Assembly (NCBI GenBank): GCA_044357775.1
Contig: JBIKOX010000143.1
Coordinates: forward strand, 1 to 7,995
Length of the DNA: 7,995 nt
Direction of reading: 5' to 3'
Source of the DNA: UBA4416 sp044357775
GTDB lineage: Bacteria > Bacteroidota > Bacteroidia > B-17B0 > Aurantibacillaceae
The notes beneath the pieces are model-generated. The model saw only the letters and a program-made list of their open reading frames with translations, had not been told where the DNA came from and searched no databases. Position 1 is the first letter of the stretch. Each line of letters opens with the position of its first letter. Made by a program: the position numbers and the translations under genes. This document shows, one piece after another, positions 1 through 5,847 of the stretch.

Positions 1-306
1 AGAGAGCTTTTAAGTGAAAATTTTAGTATTGGTTTCGCTCCTCTTATCAACCTATTAGCCCATTGGGATCTATCTCAAAAAATGGGTATTGATTTTTTTG
101 TAGAAGGTATAGCTGCAAGTAAAGGCAGAGCAATTGATCTTTCATTATCTGGAAGATATAGTTTCTCTAAAAACCTACAAGGAACCATTGGCTACAGACT
201 GCTTGAAGGTGGAGCAAACGGAACGTATCGATATAATTTTATTCAACTACATTTTATATTTGCTAGTTTAAACTACTCATTTAACAAAAATAATAAAGAG
301 CCATGA
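1..306 (+). CDS. C-terminal fragment of an outer-membrane beta-barrel protein (5' end outside the window)
   Basis: The frame is open from base 1 to the TGA at 304-306, giving 101 residues; the internal ATG at 82 is not the real start. The residues form short stretches of alternating polar and hydrophobic character separated by turns (for example around FSIGF, DLSLSGRYSF, GTIGYRLLEGG, FASLNYSF). This is the pattern of transmembrane beta strands, and the last strand ends in an aromatic residue close to the C-terminus, as in many outer-membrane barrels. No T9SS sorting domain is present. I infer an integral outer-membrane protein; its substrate or partner cannot be read from this fragment. No convincing terminator follows, and the 160-bp repeat begins 56 bases after the stop. 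Confidence 0.6.
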   Translation, partial: RELLSENFSIGFAPLINLLAHWDLSQKMGIDFFVEGIAASKGRAIDLSLSGRYSFSKNLQGTIGYRLLEGGANGTYRYNFIQLHFIFASLNYSFNKNNKEP

Positions 307-361
307 GTAAAGAATTTTAGTGGTTTATTTTTTATTATTAATAATATTATTTGAACGTTTT

Positions 362-522
362 ATAACACACGCTTTGCAAAATTTGGGCATTCGACTTGGT
401 ATTTGCAAAACGGCAGATAATTATTTTCGCTTTGCAAAAGTTCATTAAACATTTATCATTGTTACTAGCGTTTCGGTAGACATAGTTTCAAATCAAACCG
501 TTACAAAGCCAGAAAACGTTAT
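362..522 (+). repeat. 160-bp dispersed repeat, copy 1; imperfect palindrome, attC-like
   Basis: This copy matches 2243-2403. Bases 381-480 align without gaps to 2262-2361 with about seven mismatches, and the end boxes fall at identical spacing in both copies. The left end reads ATAAC (362-366) and the right end GTTAT (518-522); these are complementary. Inside, GCTTTG (371-376) can pair with CAAAGC (504-509), and ATTTG (401-405) with CAAAT (489-493), next to a stem carrying an unpaired C. The palindrome TTTGCAAA occurs three times at 373, 402 and 431. The repeat itself is certain. Its function as a folded recombination site is inference; a MITE-like or REP-like element is the alternative. Confidence 0.85.
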
Positions 523-546
523 GCGTAATGCTTAAAGTCGTACTAA

Positions 547-908
547 CTTGAAACTGACTGCGAGAAATTAACTCTTTAAAATAGCGATGAGATTAACAAA
601 ACCATCATTAAAAACATTGATGAGAAGAGTATTATACTAAGTGATAAAGCAAAAAAATATATTGATCTAAATACGTTGAAGTTCATATTACTGAGAAATC
701 AACAAAAAAACAACATCAACGACTCTAAAATGGATGCATATTACATATAGCAACTGCAAAACGAAATTTTTTAGGAATATAACATAAAATTAAAGGCAGG
801 TACTTGCAAAATTATTTAAATGAATTTGTGTATAAATTAAATCGCACATAATTTAAAGATGCGATGTTTGATAGATTAATAATCGCTTCAGTTTTTAATT
901 ATGGGTAA
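547..908 (+). pseudogene. Decayed IS1595-family (ISXO2-like) transposase, C-terminal part
   Basis: No intact frame exists, but consecutive pieces in shifting frames give the C-terminal half of a DDE transposase of the IS1595 group. Bases 547-674 encode DEKSIILSDKAKKYIDL, the family's 'SDK...Y' region. Bases 675-709 encode VEVHITEKSTK, 710-745 encode TTSTTLKWMHIT, and 750-908 encode AKRNFLGI-HKIKGRYLQ, NYLNEFVYKLNRT and FKDAMFDRLIIASVFNYG. Frame changes occur near 675, in the A-run at 704-710, and near 746-750. In-frame stops lie at 577-579, 780-782 and 849-851; the last two sit where the family usually has Tyr, so TAT or TAC to TAA changes are likely. The N-terminal domain is missing and no terminal inverted repeats were identified. 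The family call rests on recognising the motifs. Confidence 0.75.
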
Positions 909-951
909 GATTGCGGACAATCAATATTTATTTTAATAAACCATGTATTTA

Positions 952-1006
952 ATTCCATTAAAAGGAAATAATGCGAAGTTTATTCCATAAAGAGGAAATT
1001 ATGCAA
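952..1006. repeat. Two 25-bp imperfect tandem repeats, period 30 bp
   Basis: Units 952-976 and 982-1006 agree at 21 of 25 positions. Each holds ATTCCA, then AGGAAA and ATGC, and the TTCC and GGAA parts form a small dyad within each unit. They lie between the transposase remnant and the start of the secreted protein gene, 84 bases before its ATG. They could be a regulator binding site, a recombinase binding site, or the remains of an element end. The sequence does not decide between these. Confidence 0.5.
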
Positions 1007-1089
1007 TACGAAATTTTAACCAATCGAATAATAATTTAATTTTAAAAAAATTATATAAAAGATAAATATGGTTAACCAAAGATAGTATA

Positions 1090-2106
1090 ATGAAATTTAA
1101 AATAATTTTAATTTTTATAATAATATCAGTCAAACTGTACTCTCAATGTACCATAGTGAGTAGCTGTGGATATTCTGTTAATTTAAGTATTGGTAAATTA
1201 GCAGTAGTACCAAGCTCAACTAATTGTCCTTTTGGCTTTAATTACAATATAAGTTTTTCCTATTCAATAACAGTACGTGGCATTAATACTTGCTACAATA
1301 GTAATATAGGAATACAACCTCAAATAATATGTGGAAGTCATAATAATAGCTACTACACTATTAATGTTCCTGCTCCAACTGTAGGGAGTCCCTCTACAAC
1401 TACTAACTTTACTGGTAATTTAGTAACTAGTTCAAATCCCTATATAGCAACTGCAACATGTAATAGCGCAACACCAGCAAACTTAAATTGTAATTCACAA
1501 ACATTGACAATGTTTGGCCCAAATATTTCAGGCACATTTCCTTGCAACATTGTCGCATTACCCATTGAATTAGTTTATTTTAATAGCGCTTTATCAACAG
1601 ATGCTATCGTTTTATATTGGGCAACTGCAAACGAAATAAATAATGATTTTTTTACGATTGAAAAAAGTATAGATGCTATAAATTTCTATGAGCTAGAGAA
1701 AGTTAAAGGTAATAGTAATAGCCTAGATACAAAGTTTTATTCTTTAACAGATACTAAACCATATGCAGGAATTAATTACTACAGACTCAAGCAAACAGAT
1801 TATAACAACCAGTTTACATATTCAGCTATTGTGAGCCAAGAGTATCAGGATGCTATTAATTTTTCTGTTTACCCTAATCCAGTAATGCAAGGAAATTCAT
1901 TATCCATTAATTTAGTTGAAAATTATAACACACCATTATATTTAATGGTTTACGATAACTTTGGCCAACTTATTTTACATAAAACAATCGACGCAGCAAC
2001 TCACAATGAAATTAAACTTAATGACTTACAATTGGCAGCGGGAATTTATGTGATTAAATTAAATACAGAAACAAAGAGTTCGTTTTTAAAACTTATTATT
2101 GAATAA
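1090..2106 (+). CDS. Secreted protein with T9SS type A sorting domain
   Basis: The 338-residue protein starts at an ATG followed by a clear signal peptide (a short basic start, a hydrophobic run at about residues 4-16, cleavage likely near YSQ-C at 18-20). Residues 20-150 form a Cys-, Asn-, Ser- and Thr-rich secreted region that I do not recognise. It has about ten cysteines and may be disulfide-bonded. From residue 157 (LPIELVYF) to about 250 runs the fibronectin-III-like segment common before Bacteroidota sorting domains, with EINNDFFTIEKS and YYRLKQTDY. Residues 258-338 are a type A sorting domain: YPNP at 261-264, then LYLMVYDNFGQL and AGIYVIKL. By family knowledge the protein crosses the inner membrane by Sec and the outer membrane by T9SS, and the C-terminal domain is then removed. 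No Shine-Dalgarno sequence is seen, which is usual for the phylum. The gene stands alone, with about 320 bases to the next gene. Its role beyond being surface or secreted cargo is unknown. Confidence 0.92.
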   Translation: MKFKIILIFIIISVKLYSQCTIVSSCGYSVNLSIGKLAVVPSSTNCPFGFNYNISFSYSITVRGINTCYNSNIGIQPQIICGSHNNSYYTINVPAPTVGSPSTTTNFTGNLVTSSNPYIATATCNSATPANLNCNSQTLTMFGPNISGTFPCNIVALPIELVYFNSALSTDAIVLYWATANEINNDFFTIEKSIDAINFYELEKVKGNSNSLDTKFYSLTDTKPYAGINYYRLKQTDYNNQFTYSAIVSQEYQDAINFSVYPNPVMQGNSLSINLVENYNTPLYLMVYDNFGQLILHKTIDAATHNEIKLNDLQLAAGIYVIKLNTETKSSFLKLIIE

Positions 2107-2242
2107 ACTAATTTTTTTAACACAACGAAGATAGAAATAAAAAAAAATTAAAAATTTGTTCAAAAAAACGAATAAAAAATGTAATACTTAGTAGACACTT
2201 TTAGAGCGTAACTTAAGTGTAACTCAAAAAAAACTACAGCCC
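2107..2242. other. Short AT-rich spacer, no gene
   Basis: This spacer between the secreted protein gene and repeat copy 2 is dominated by A- and T-runs. A weak stem (ACACTT near 2194 with AAGTGT near 2214) is followed by an A-run rather than a T-run, so it does not make a plus-strand terminator. I see no coding potential. Confidence 0.5.
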
Positions 2243-2403
2243 ATAACACAACCTATATCCCATTTGGGCATTCGACTTGGTATTTGCAAACCGGAAGATA
2301 ATTATTTTCGCTTTGCAAAAGTCCATTAAACATTTATCTTTGTTAGTAGCGTTTCGGCAAACAACGGTTTCAAATAGCACTATTGGAAACTCCAAAACGT
2401 TAG
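2243..2403 (+). repeat. 160-bp dispersed repeat, copy 2; attC-like nested stems
   Basis: This is the second copy of the 362-522 element, in the same orientation and of the same length. Its end boxes are ATAAC (2243-2247) and GTTAG (2399-2403); TAAC and GTTA pair. The inner stem is stronger than in copy 1: bases 2282-2293 pair with 2365-2375 over 11 bp, leaving only C2287 unpaired. TTTGG (2263-2267) can pair with CCAAA (2392-2396), and AAGATAA (2295-2301) with TTATCTT (2334-2340). A set of nested arms with one extrahelical base recalls integron attC sites, although known attC sites are usually somewhat shorter. The gene after it begins 64 bases downstream. Confidence 0.85.
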
Positions 2404-2443
2404 CGGTCATTTATACATTTATAATTGACTTTAAACAATAGAA

Positions 2444-2451
2444 TAATTTTG
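2444..2451 (+). promoter_or_regulatory. Candidate Bacteroidota -7 promoter box TAATTTTG
   Basis: The box fits the phylum's TAnnTTTG consensus and lies 15 bases before the ATG at 2467. A TTG at 2425-2427 stands 16 bases upstream, slightly closer than usual for the -33 element. If both are real, the mRNA starts very close to the ATG, which argues against the TTG at 2425 being the start codon. The match could be chance in AT-rich DNA. Confidence 0.4.
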
Positions 2452-2466
2452 GTTAAAAAATTTAAT

Positions 2467-3396
2467 ATGGACTTATCAATACTCTTAGAAAAACTGTATC
2501 AAAAACTTCTTTCAAAAAAAACTAAAGAAAAGAGTGAACGTGTTATCTTATGGATTGCTTTAGTGAGTTTTATAATTCACCTATTAATGATTGGATTGAT
2601 ACATTTTAATATTATTACCATTAATGAACCATCAAACTTATTAAAAAATCCAATCGCCGCCATTTATACCCCTTTTTCTTTTATATTGGTTTATGAGGTG
2701 TATCTTTTAATTTACTACCTCCCAAAATCAACTTCTACCTATATCTCAAAGCAATATGAAATTATTGCGCTCATTGTTATTAGACGATTGTTCAAAGACC
2801 TTTCAGATTTGTCACTTTCGTATGATTGGTTTAACATTAAAAATGATTTACAGTTTACCTATGATTTAATAGCGTCGGTCTTTTTATTCTATTTAATTTA
2901 TCTATTCCATGTTCAACGAACCAGAGTATATAGAACTATTAAAAATAGTAAAAATCAATCTTCAAGTATTTCAAAATTTATAAAATCAAAAAAATGGATA
3001 GCTACAGCCTTAGTTCCTGTGTTATTGATAATTGCAATTTATTCATTTTTAAACTGGAGTATTACCATCTTTCAACCACTTGAAACTAATGCTGTTTCTT
3101 TCAAGAACATCAATAATATTTTCTTTGAACAGTTTTTCAATATTCTAATTATTGCTGATGTACTATTATTGTTAATTTCGTTTTTCCACACAGATGAGTT
3201 CCACAAAGTTATCCGGAATTCAGGGTTTATTATTTCAACGATATTAATTCGAGTATCTTTTTCTGTTACTGGTATCATAAATAATATACTGATTGTTTCT
3301 GCCATTTTATTTGGGCTTTCAATGCTTTTCATACATAATAAATTTGAAAAGAAGTTAGCAGAAGAAATTCAAGAAAAAAATGACATTGAGGAATGA
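2467..3396 (+). CDS. Multi-pass inner-membrane protein of unknown function
   Basis: I chose the ATG at 2467 (309 residues). A TTG 42 bases upstream is also in frame and would add 14 residues, but it overlaps a likely promoter. The protein has no signal peptide and opens with a basic cytoplasmic-type segment (KLYQKLLSKKTKEKSER). Hydrophobic spans follow at about residues 29-51, 61-86, 129-148, 177-196, 219-238 and 251-288, the last long enough for two, giving six or seven membrane passes. It ends in a charged tail (NKFEKKLAEEIQEKNDIEE) that may be helical or coiled. No catalytic or transport motif is visible and I do not recognise a named family. The gene sits alone between repeat copy 2 and the third hairpin element. 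Its stop codon overlaps a possible second start (ATGA, 3393-3396). Confidence 0.85.
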   Translation: MDLSILLEKLYQKLLSKKTKEKSERVILWIALVSFIIHLLMIGLIHFNIITINEPSNLLKNPIAAIYTPFSFILVYEVYLLIYYLPKSTSTYISKQYEIIALIVIRRLFKDLSDLSLSYDWFNIKNDLQFTYDLIASVFLFYLIYLFHVQRTRVYRTIKNSKNQSSSISKFIKSKKWIATALVPVLLIIAIYSFLNWSITIFQPLETNAVSFKNINNIFFEQFFNILIIADVLLLLISFFHTDEFHKVIRNSGFIISTILIRVSFSVTGIINNILIVSAILFGLSMLFIHNKFEKKLAEEIQEKNDIEE

Positions 3397-3490
3397 AAAA
3401 AAATAATGAAATTATAAACTTCAAAAAATAAGAGAAAACTGATCCATAGAAATTAGTGAGGACTTTAAGCATAAAGAACGAACCGATAAC
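3393..3490 (+). pseudogene. Possible remnant of a small downstream gene coupled by an ATGA overlap
   Basis: An ATG at 3393-3395 overlaps the TGA of the membrane-protein gene. It opens MKKNNEIINFKK before a stop at 3429-3431. Changing frame in the A-run there and ignoring a TGA at 3440-3442 would extend the reading through SIEISEDFKHKERTDN as far as the hairpin element at 3486. This may be a small co-translated gene that was broken, or simply AT-rich chance. I cannot identify a product. Confidence 0.2.
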
Positions 3491-3566
3491 AGCGTGCAAG
3501 TGTTATAACCCTGGCCCTGGCGCAGGAGCAACACGATGTTACGGTCTATAGCAAGCGGAACGTTAG
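3486..3566 (+). repeat. Third attC-like hairpin element, different interior
   Basis: The element opens with ATAAC (3486-3490) and closes with ACGTTAG (3560-3566), the same end boxes as the 160-bp repeats, in the same orientation. Its 81-bp interior is unrelated. GTGTT (3500-3504) pairs with AACAC (3530-3534), enclosing CCTG (3510-3513) with CAGG (3523-3526). It includes a direct duplication of CCCTGG (3509-3520) and is much richer in G+C than its surroundings. The length is within the range known for attC sites. Function is inferred only from shape and position. Confidence 0.5.
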
Positions 3567-3675
3567 AGGAAACTTCATTAATTGTCTCCTACTTAAATAG
3601 GTTGACAAAAAACCGATAGACAAATTTTTTTTTCTTAGAACATTAATTCGGCTGAAATTTTCAGCAGCCAGTTGG
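3567..3675. other. Spacer with a 15-bp perfect palindrome, no gene
   Basis: The palindrome GCTGAAATTTTCAGC (3651-3665) lies just beyond the stop of the minus-strand gene. Read on the minus strand it is followed by an A-run, not a T-run, so it is at best a weak or factor-assisted 3' end. The T-run at 3624-3633 lies on the plus strand without a preceding stem. Confidence 0.35.
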
Positions 3676-5322
3676 TTATTTCAATATTGTTAAATGTCCT
3701 TTAAATTTTTGCTCGTCCATGGTTTCAATTACATAAAAATAAACACCATCGGCTTCATTTATTGGGCTCCAAGAACTATCATAATTATTCATTTCATAAA
3801 TTAAATTGCCCCAACGATTAAATACATACAAATTAATTTTGCCAATATGCTCTAAACCACGGATAATAAATTTATCATTTATATGATCTCCATTTGGCGT
3901 AATTATATTTGGAATAATTATTGGGCAATCATAATCTAACGTTACGGGCATTGATGTTTTTTGACCACAATTATCAATAACATTTGCGATAAAAATTAAG
4001 CCCTTCATCGGAAAAACAGAAATGGGATTTGAATAATAAGTGCTTCCTGAGTTTGATGCCCAAGATAAAGAATAAGAGTTACTGGATACCACATTTGACA
4101 AATTAACTGTCAAGCTAATGCTATCGTAAGGACAAGGAGGTATGTTTTTTGAAATCGAAATATCTATTTTTGGGTCGTCTGTAAACTTAACCGAGCCACC
4201 TGGAATAGTCCAACCATTGCAAACAAAAAAATCTGGCACTAAGGTCAGCGATAAAGTTTCAATACCTTCTTGTAAATTATCAAATACAGGCTTAATACTT
4301 ATATTAACCGTGTCCCTACCAGGAGCAAAATATATATTTGGTGAACTAATTAAATAATCCGAAGGCGAGGCTGTGCCAGAGAGAACATAATTTACAATAC
4401 GAGGATAAGGAATAGAATCATATCTTTTAAATGTAATAATTGCTTGACCGCATCCCTCAATTGCAGATGAATCTAAAAAACCTCCCGTATATTTTGGCTG
4501 ACTACTTACACTTAAATACTGAGTGTTAAAGCTTCCAGCTTCTAAAAAGACTGATGAGTCCCAGGTATTATCATTTCCACCGTCGGCAATCGCTAATTTT
4601 ATATGATACGTTTGACAAGGAATAACTTTAGATTTCGCTACAAACACTTTTGTAAATCCATCGTATTGAACACTTAAGGCAGGTGCCGAAGTATTATCTA
4701 CATAAAAAACCGTATTAGTTAAGACGCAATAAGTATAACTAGTGCTTGGCCCGTAAATCGGATCTCCTAATACTCCTCCATTAACGGAGCTAATGCTAAC
4801 AGGCGTTGCAGTTCCGGGAACAAGAGCGATATTAACTGTACCTGTTATTCCTGGACCATTTATTAAAAAAGCAAAAATATCATTATATGGTGTGCATACA
4901 CCTTCGTAATATTCATCTGAAGCGAATACATATTTAAACCGAACTGAATCAGCGGAAGGTATGAAGTCAAACTCTAAAATGGCGGCATCCCTAGTGGGTT
5001 GACCAGCTAATTGCGTAAGCTGAGAATTACCAGGAGTATTATTAATCGTTGTAATTGATGTAGTATTGTTCGGTCCAATTGCATTTATAACTTTACCTGT
5101 TGATAGTATAACGCCGCTATCTAAACCAATATTAGAATTTACTCCATTAAAAAAACCAAGTGCCTGTGAGGCGCCGGTATATTGAATATTAAATGCAACA
5201 ACTCCCGGGCCAAGTAATACACTATTAACAAGCTGTGCTGGTGTTAAAGCACTTGTAACCACAAGCTGAGCACAAACACTGCTTGACAATAATAATACAA
5301 GAAAAATAAAAACATTTTTCAT
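3676..5322 (-). CDS. Secreted choice-of-anchor L protein with T9SS type B (gliding-motility-associated) C-terminal domain
   Basis: The 548-residue protein begins with a signal peptide (MKNVFIFLVLLLSSSVCAQ, cleavage near CAQ-L). Residues about 25-265 are a choice-of-anchor L domain: LTPAQLVNSVLLGPGV at the start, GLDSGVILSTGKV at 66-78, the hallmark FKYVFASDEYYEGVC at 129-143, NDIFAFLINGPG, and YHIKLAIADGGND at 239-251. Residues about 278-385 resemble a Calx-beta domain (SGTASPSDY, then GIETLSLTLVPD). Residues 386-465 look like an Ig- or PKD-like beta domain. Residues 470-548 are the type B sorting domain: PNIITPNGDHINDKF, VFNRWGNLIYE, DGVYFYVIE, ending in a short basic tail. By family knowledge such proteins are exported by T9SS and retained at, or released from, the cell surface; adhesion is a reasonable but unproven role. 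The gene is transcribed alone: 525 bases and a terminator separate it from the gene upstream. Confidence 0.93.
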   Translation of the reverse strand: MKNVFIFLVLLLSSSVCAQLVVTSALTPAQLVNSVLLGPGVVAFNIQYTGASQALGFFNGVNSNIGLDSGVILSTGKVINAIGPNNTTSITTINNTPGNSQLTQLAGQPTRDAAILEFDFIPSADSVRFKYVFASDEYYEGVCTPYNDIFAFLINGPGITGTVNIALVPGTATPVSISSVNGGVLGDPIYGPSTSYTYCVLTNTVFYVDNTSAPALSVQYDGFTKVFVAKSKVIPCQTYHIKLAIADGGNDNTWDSSVFLEAGSFNTQYLSVSSQPKYTGGFLDSSAIEGCGQAIITFKRYDSIPYPRIVNYVLSGTASPSDYLISSPNIYFAPGRDTVNISIKPVFDNLQEGIETLSLTLVPDFFVCNGWTIPGGSVKFTDDPKIDISISKNIPPCPYDSISLTVNLSNVVSSNSYSLSWASNSGSTYYSNPISVFPMKGLIFIANVIDNCGQKTSMPVTLDYDCPIIIPNIITPNGDHINDKFIIRGLEHIGKINLYVFNRWGNLIYEMNNYDSSWSPINEADGVYFYVIETMDEQKFKGHLTILK

Positions 5323-5728
5323 TATAAAATCTTTTAATTTAACCTGGTAGATAATATCTCAAAAATACTAAAAAAATTACGTCATAGAAAAATCATTACG
5401 GTTTGATGCAGCTCTGCAGAAAGCAAAGAAATTGCAAAAGCGCTACAAGGTTTGCAAAGGTTCATTAGTATTGGGCTAAGCAGCCATAGAGTAAGAATTC
5501 TATTAGCTGAATAAATATTTGAGATTTGATTTTAAGGCGCCAAGTAGTCCAAAAATAAAAAAATCGAGATATCAAAATTGGACTATATTTTAATTGTATT
5601 TGGTAGTAGTTAATAATTGTATTAATGTTATAAAATGTACTGAAGATGACCATCAAAAAAGTAGAAGAACTAACTTTAAAGCTATAAAAATTGAAGTGCT
5701 TATACTTAAAAAAAAAGGAAGTAGAAGT
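5323..5728. other. Intergenic stretch without a supported gene
   Basis: The stretch holds the promoter candidate above, a 17-base near-copy of a piece of the 160-bp repeat (5451-5467), and an inverted repeat with 8-bp arms (TAGTCCAA at 5545-5552, TTGGACTA at 5578-5585). Open frames here are short, mostly begin with TTG or no start at all, and have A-rich low-complexity translations. I do not call any as a gene. Confidence 0.55.
5360..5367 (-). promoter_or_regulatory. Candidate -7 promoter box TATTTTTG for the choice-of-anchor L gene
   Basis: On the minus strand this octamer fits TAnnTTTG and ends about 37 bases before the ATG. No TTG box is present at the usual distance upstream, so support is weak. 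Confidence 0.28.
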
Positions 5729-5766
5729 AAAAAAAGGGAGTCTTTTAAAATAAGACTTCCTTTTTT
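5729..5766. terminator. Bidirectional rho-independent terminator
   Basis: A 9-bp stem, GGGAGTCTT (5736-5744) with AAGACTTCC (5752-5760) and one G:T pair, encloses a 7-base loop. Seven A's flank it on the left (5729-5735) and six T's on the right (5761-5766), so it makes a hairpin plus T-run on either strand. On the minus strand it lies about 80 bases past the stop of the lysyl-oxidase-like gene, which it should terminate. Confidence 0.78.
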
Positions 5767-5847
5767 GATTTATAAATTCAAGTGTTTTTTATTAGTGAGA
5801 ATAAAAGTTTGCAACTCACAAACAAATAAAAAATGAATCCTATTAAA

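Noticed and set aside
3072..3332. Minus-strand open frame inside the membrane-protein gene
   Set aside because: It lies fully antisense to a gene with clear membrane segments and has no features of its own.
3509..3520. Adjacent CCCTGG CCCTGG duplication considered as a CRISPR-like or tandem repeat array
   Set aside because: There are only two units of six bases, better explained as part of the hairpin element at 3486-3566.
3651..3665. Perfect 15-bp palindrome considered as a terminator for the choice-of-anchor L gene
   Set aside because: On the minus strand no T-run follows it, so the intrinsic terminator pattern is not met.
4142..4357. Plus-strand open frame inside the choice-of-anchor L gene
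   Set aside because: It is a shadow frame antisense to a well-supported domain-containing gene.
5372..5476. Plus-strand open stretch reading FDAALQKAKKLQKRYKVCKG, considered as a gene remnant
   Set aside because: It has no start codon and only 34 codons, and the Lys/Gln-rich translation is what purine-rich DNA gives by chance; a second frame over the same bases looks equally protein-like.
5465..5656. Minus-strand open frame of 63 codons
   Set aside because: No recognisable motif, aromatic and Ile-rich composition expected from AT-rich noncoding DNA, and it spans the inverted repeat at 5545-5585.
5594..5836. Plus-strand open frame of 80 codons
   Set aside because: It starts with TTG, has an A-rich low-complexity translation, and runs straight through the strong bidirectional terminator at 5729-5766.
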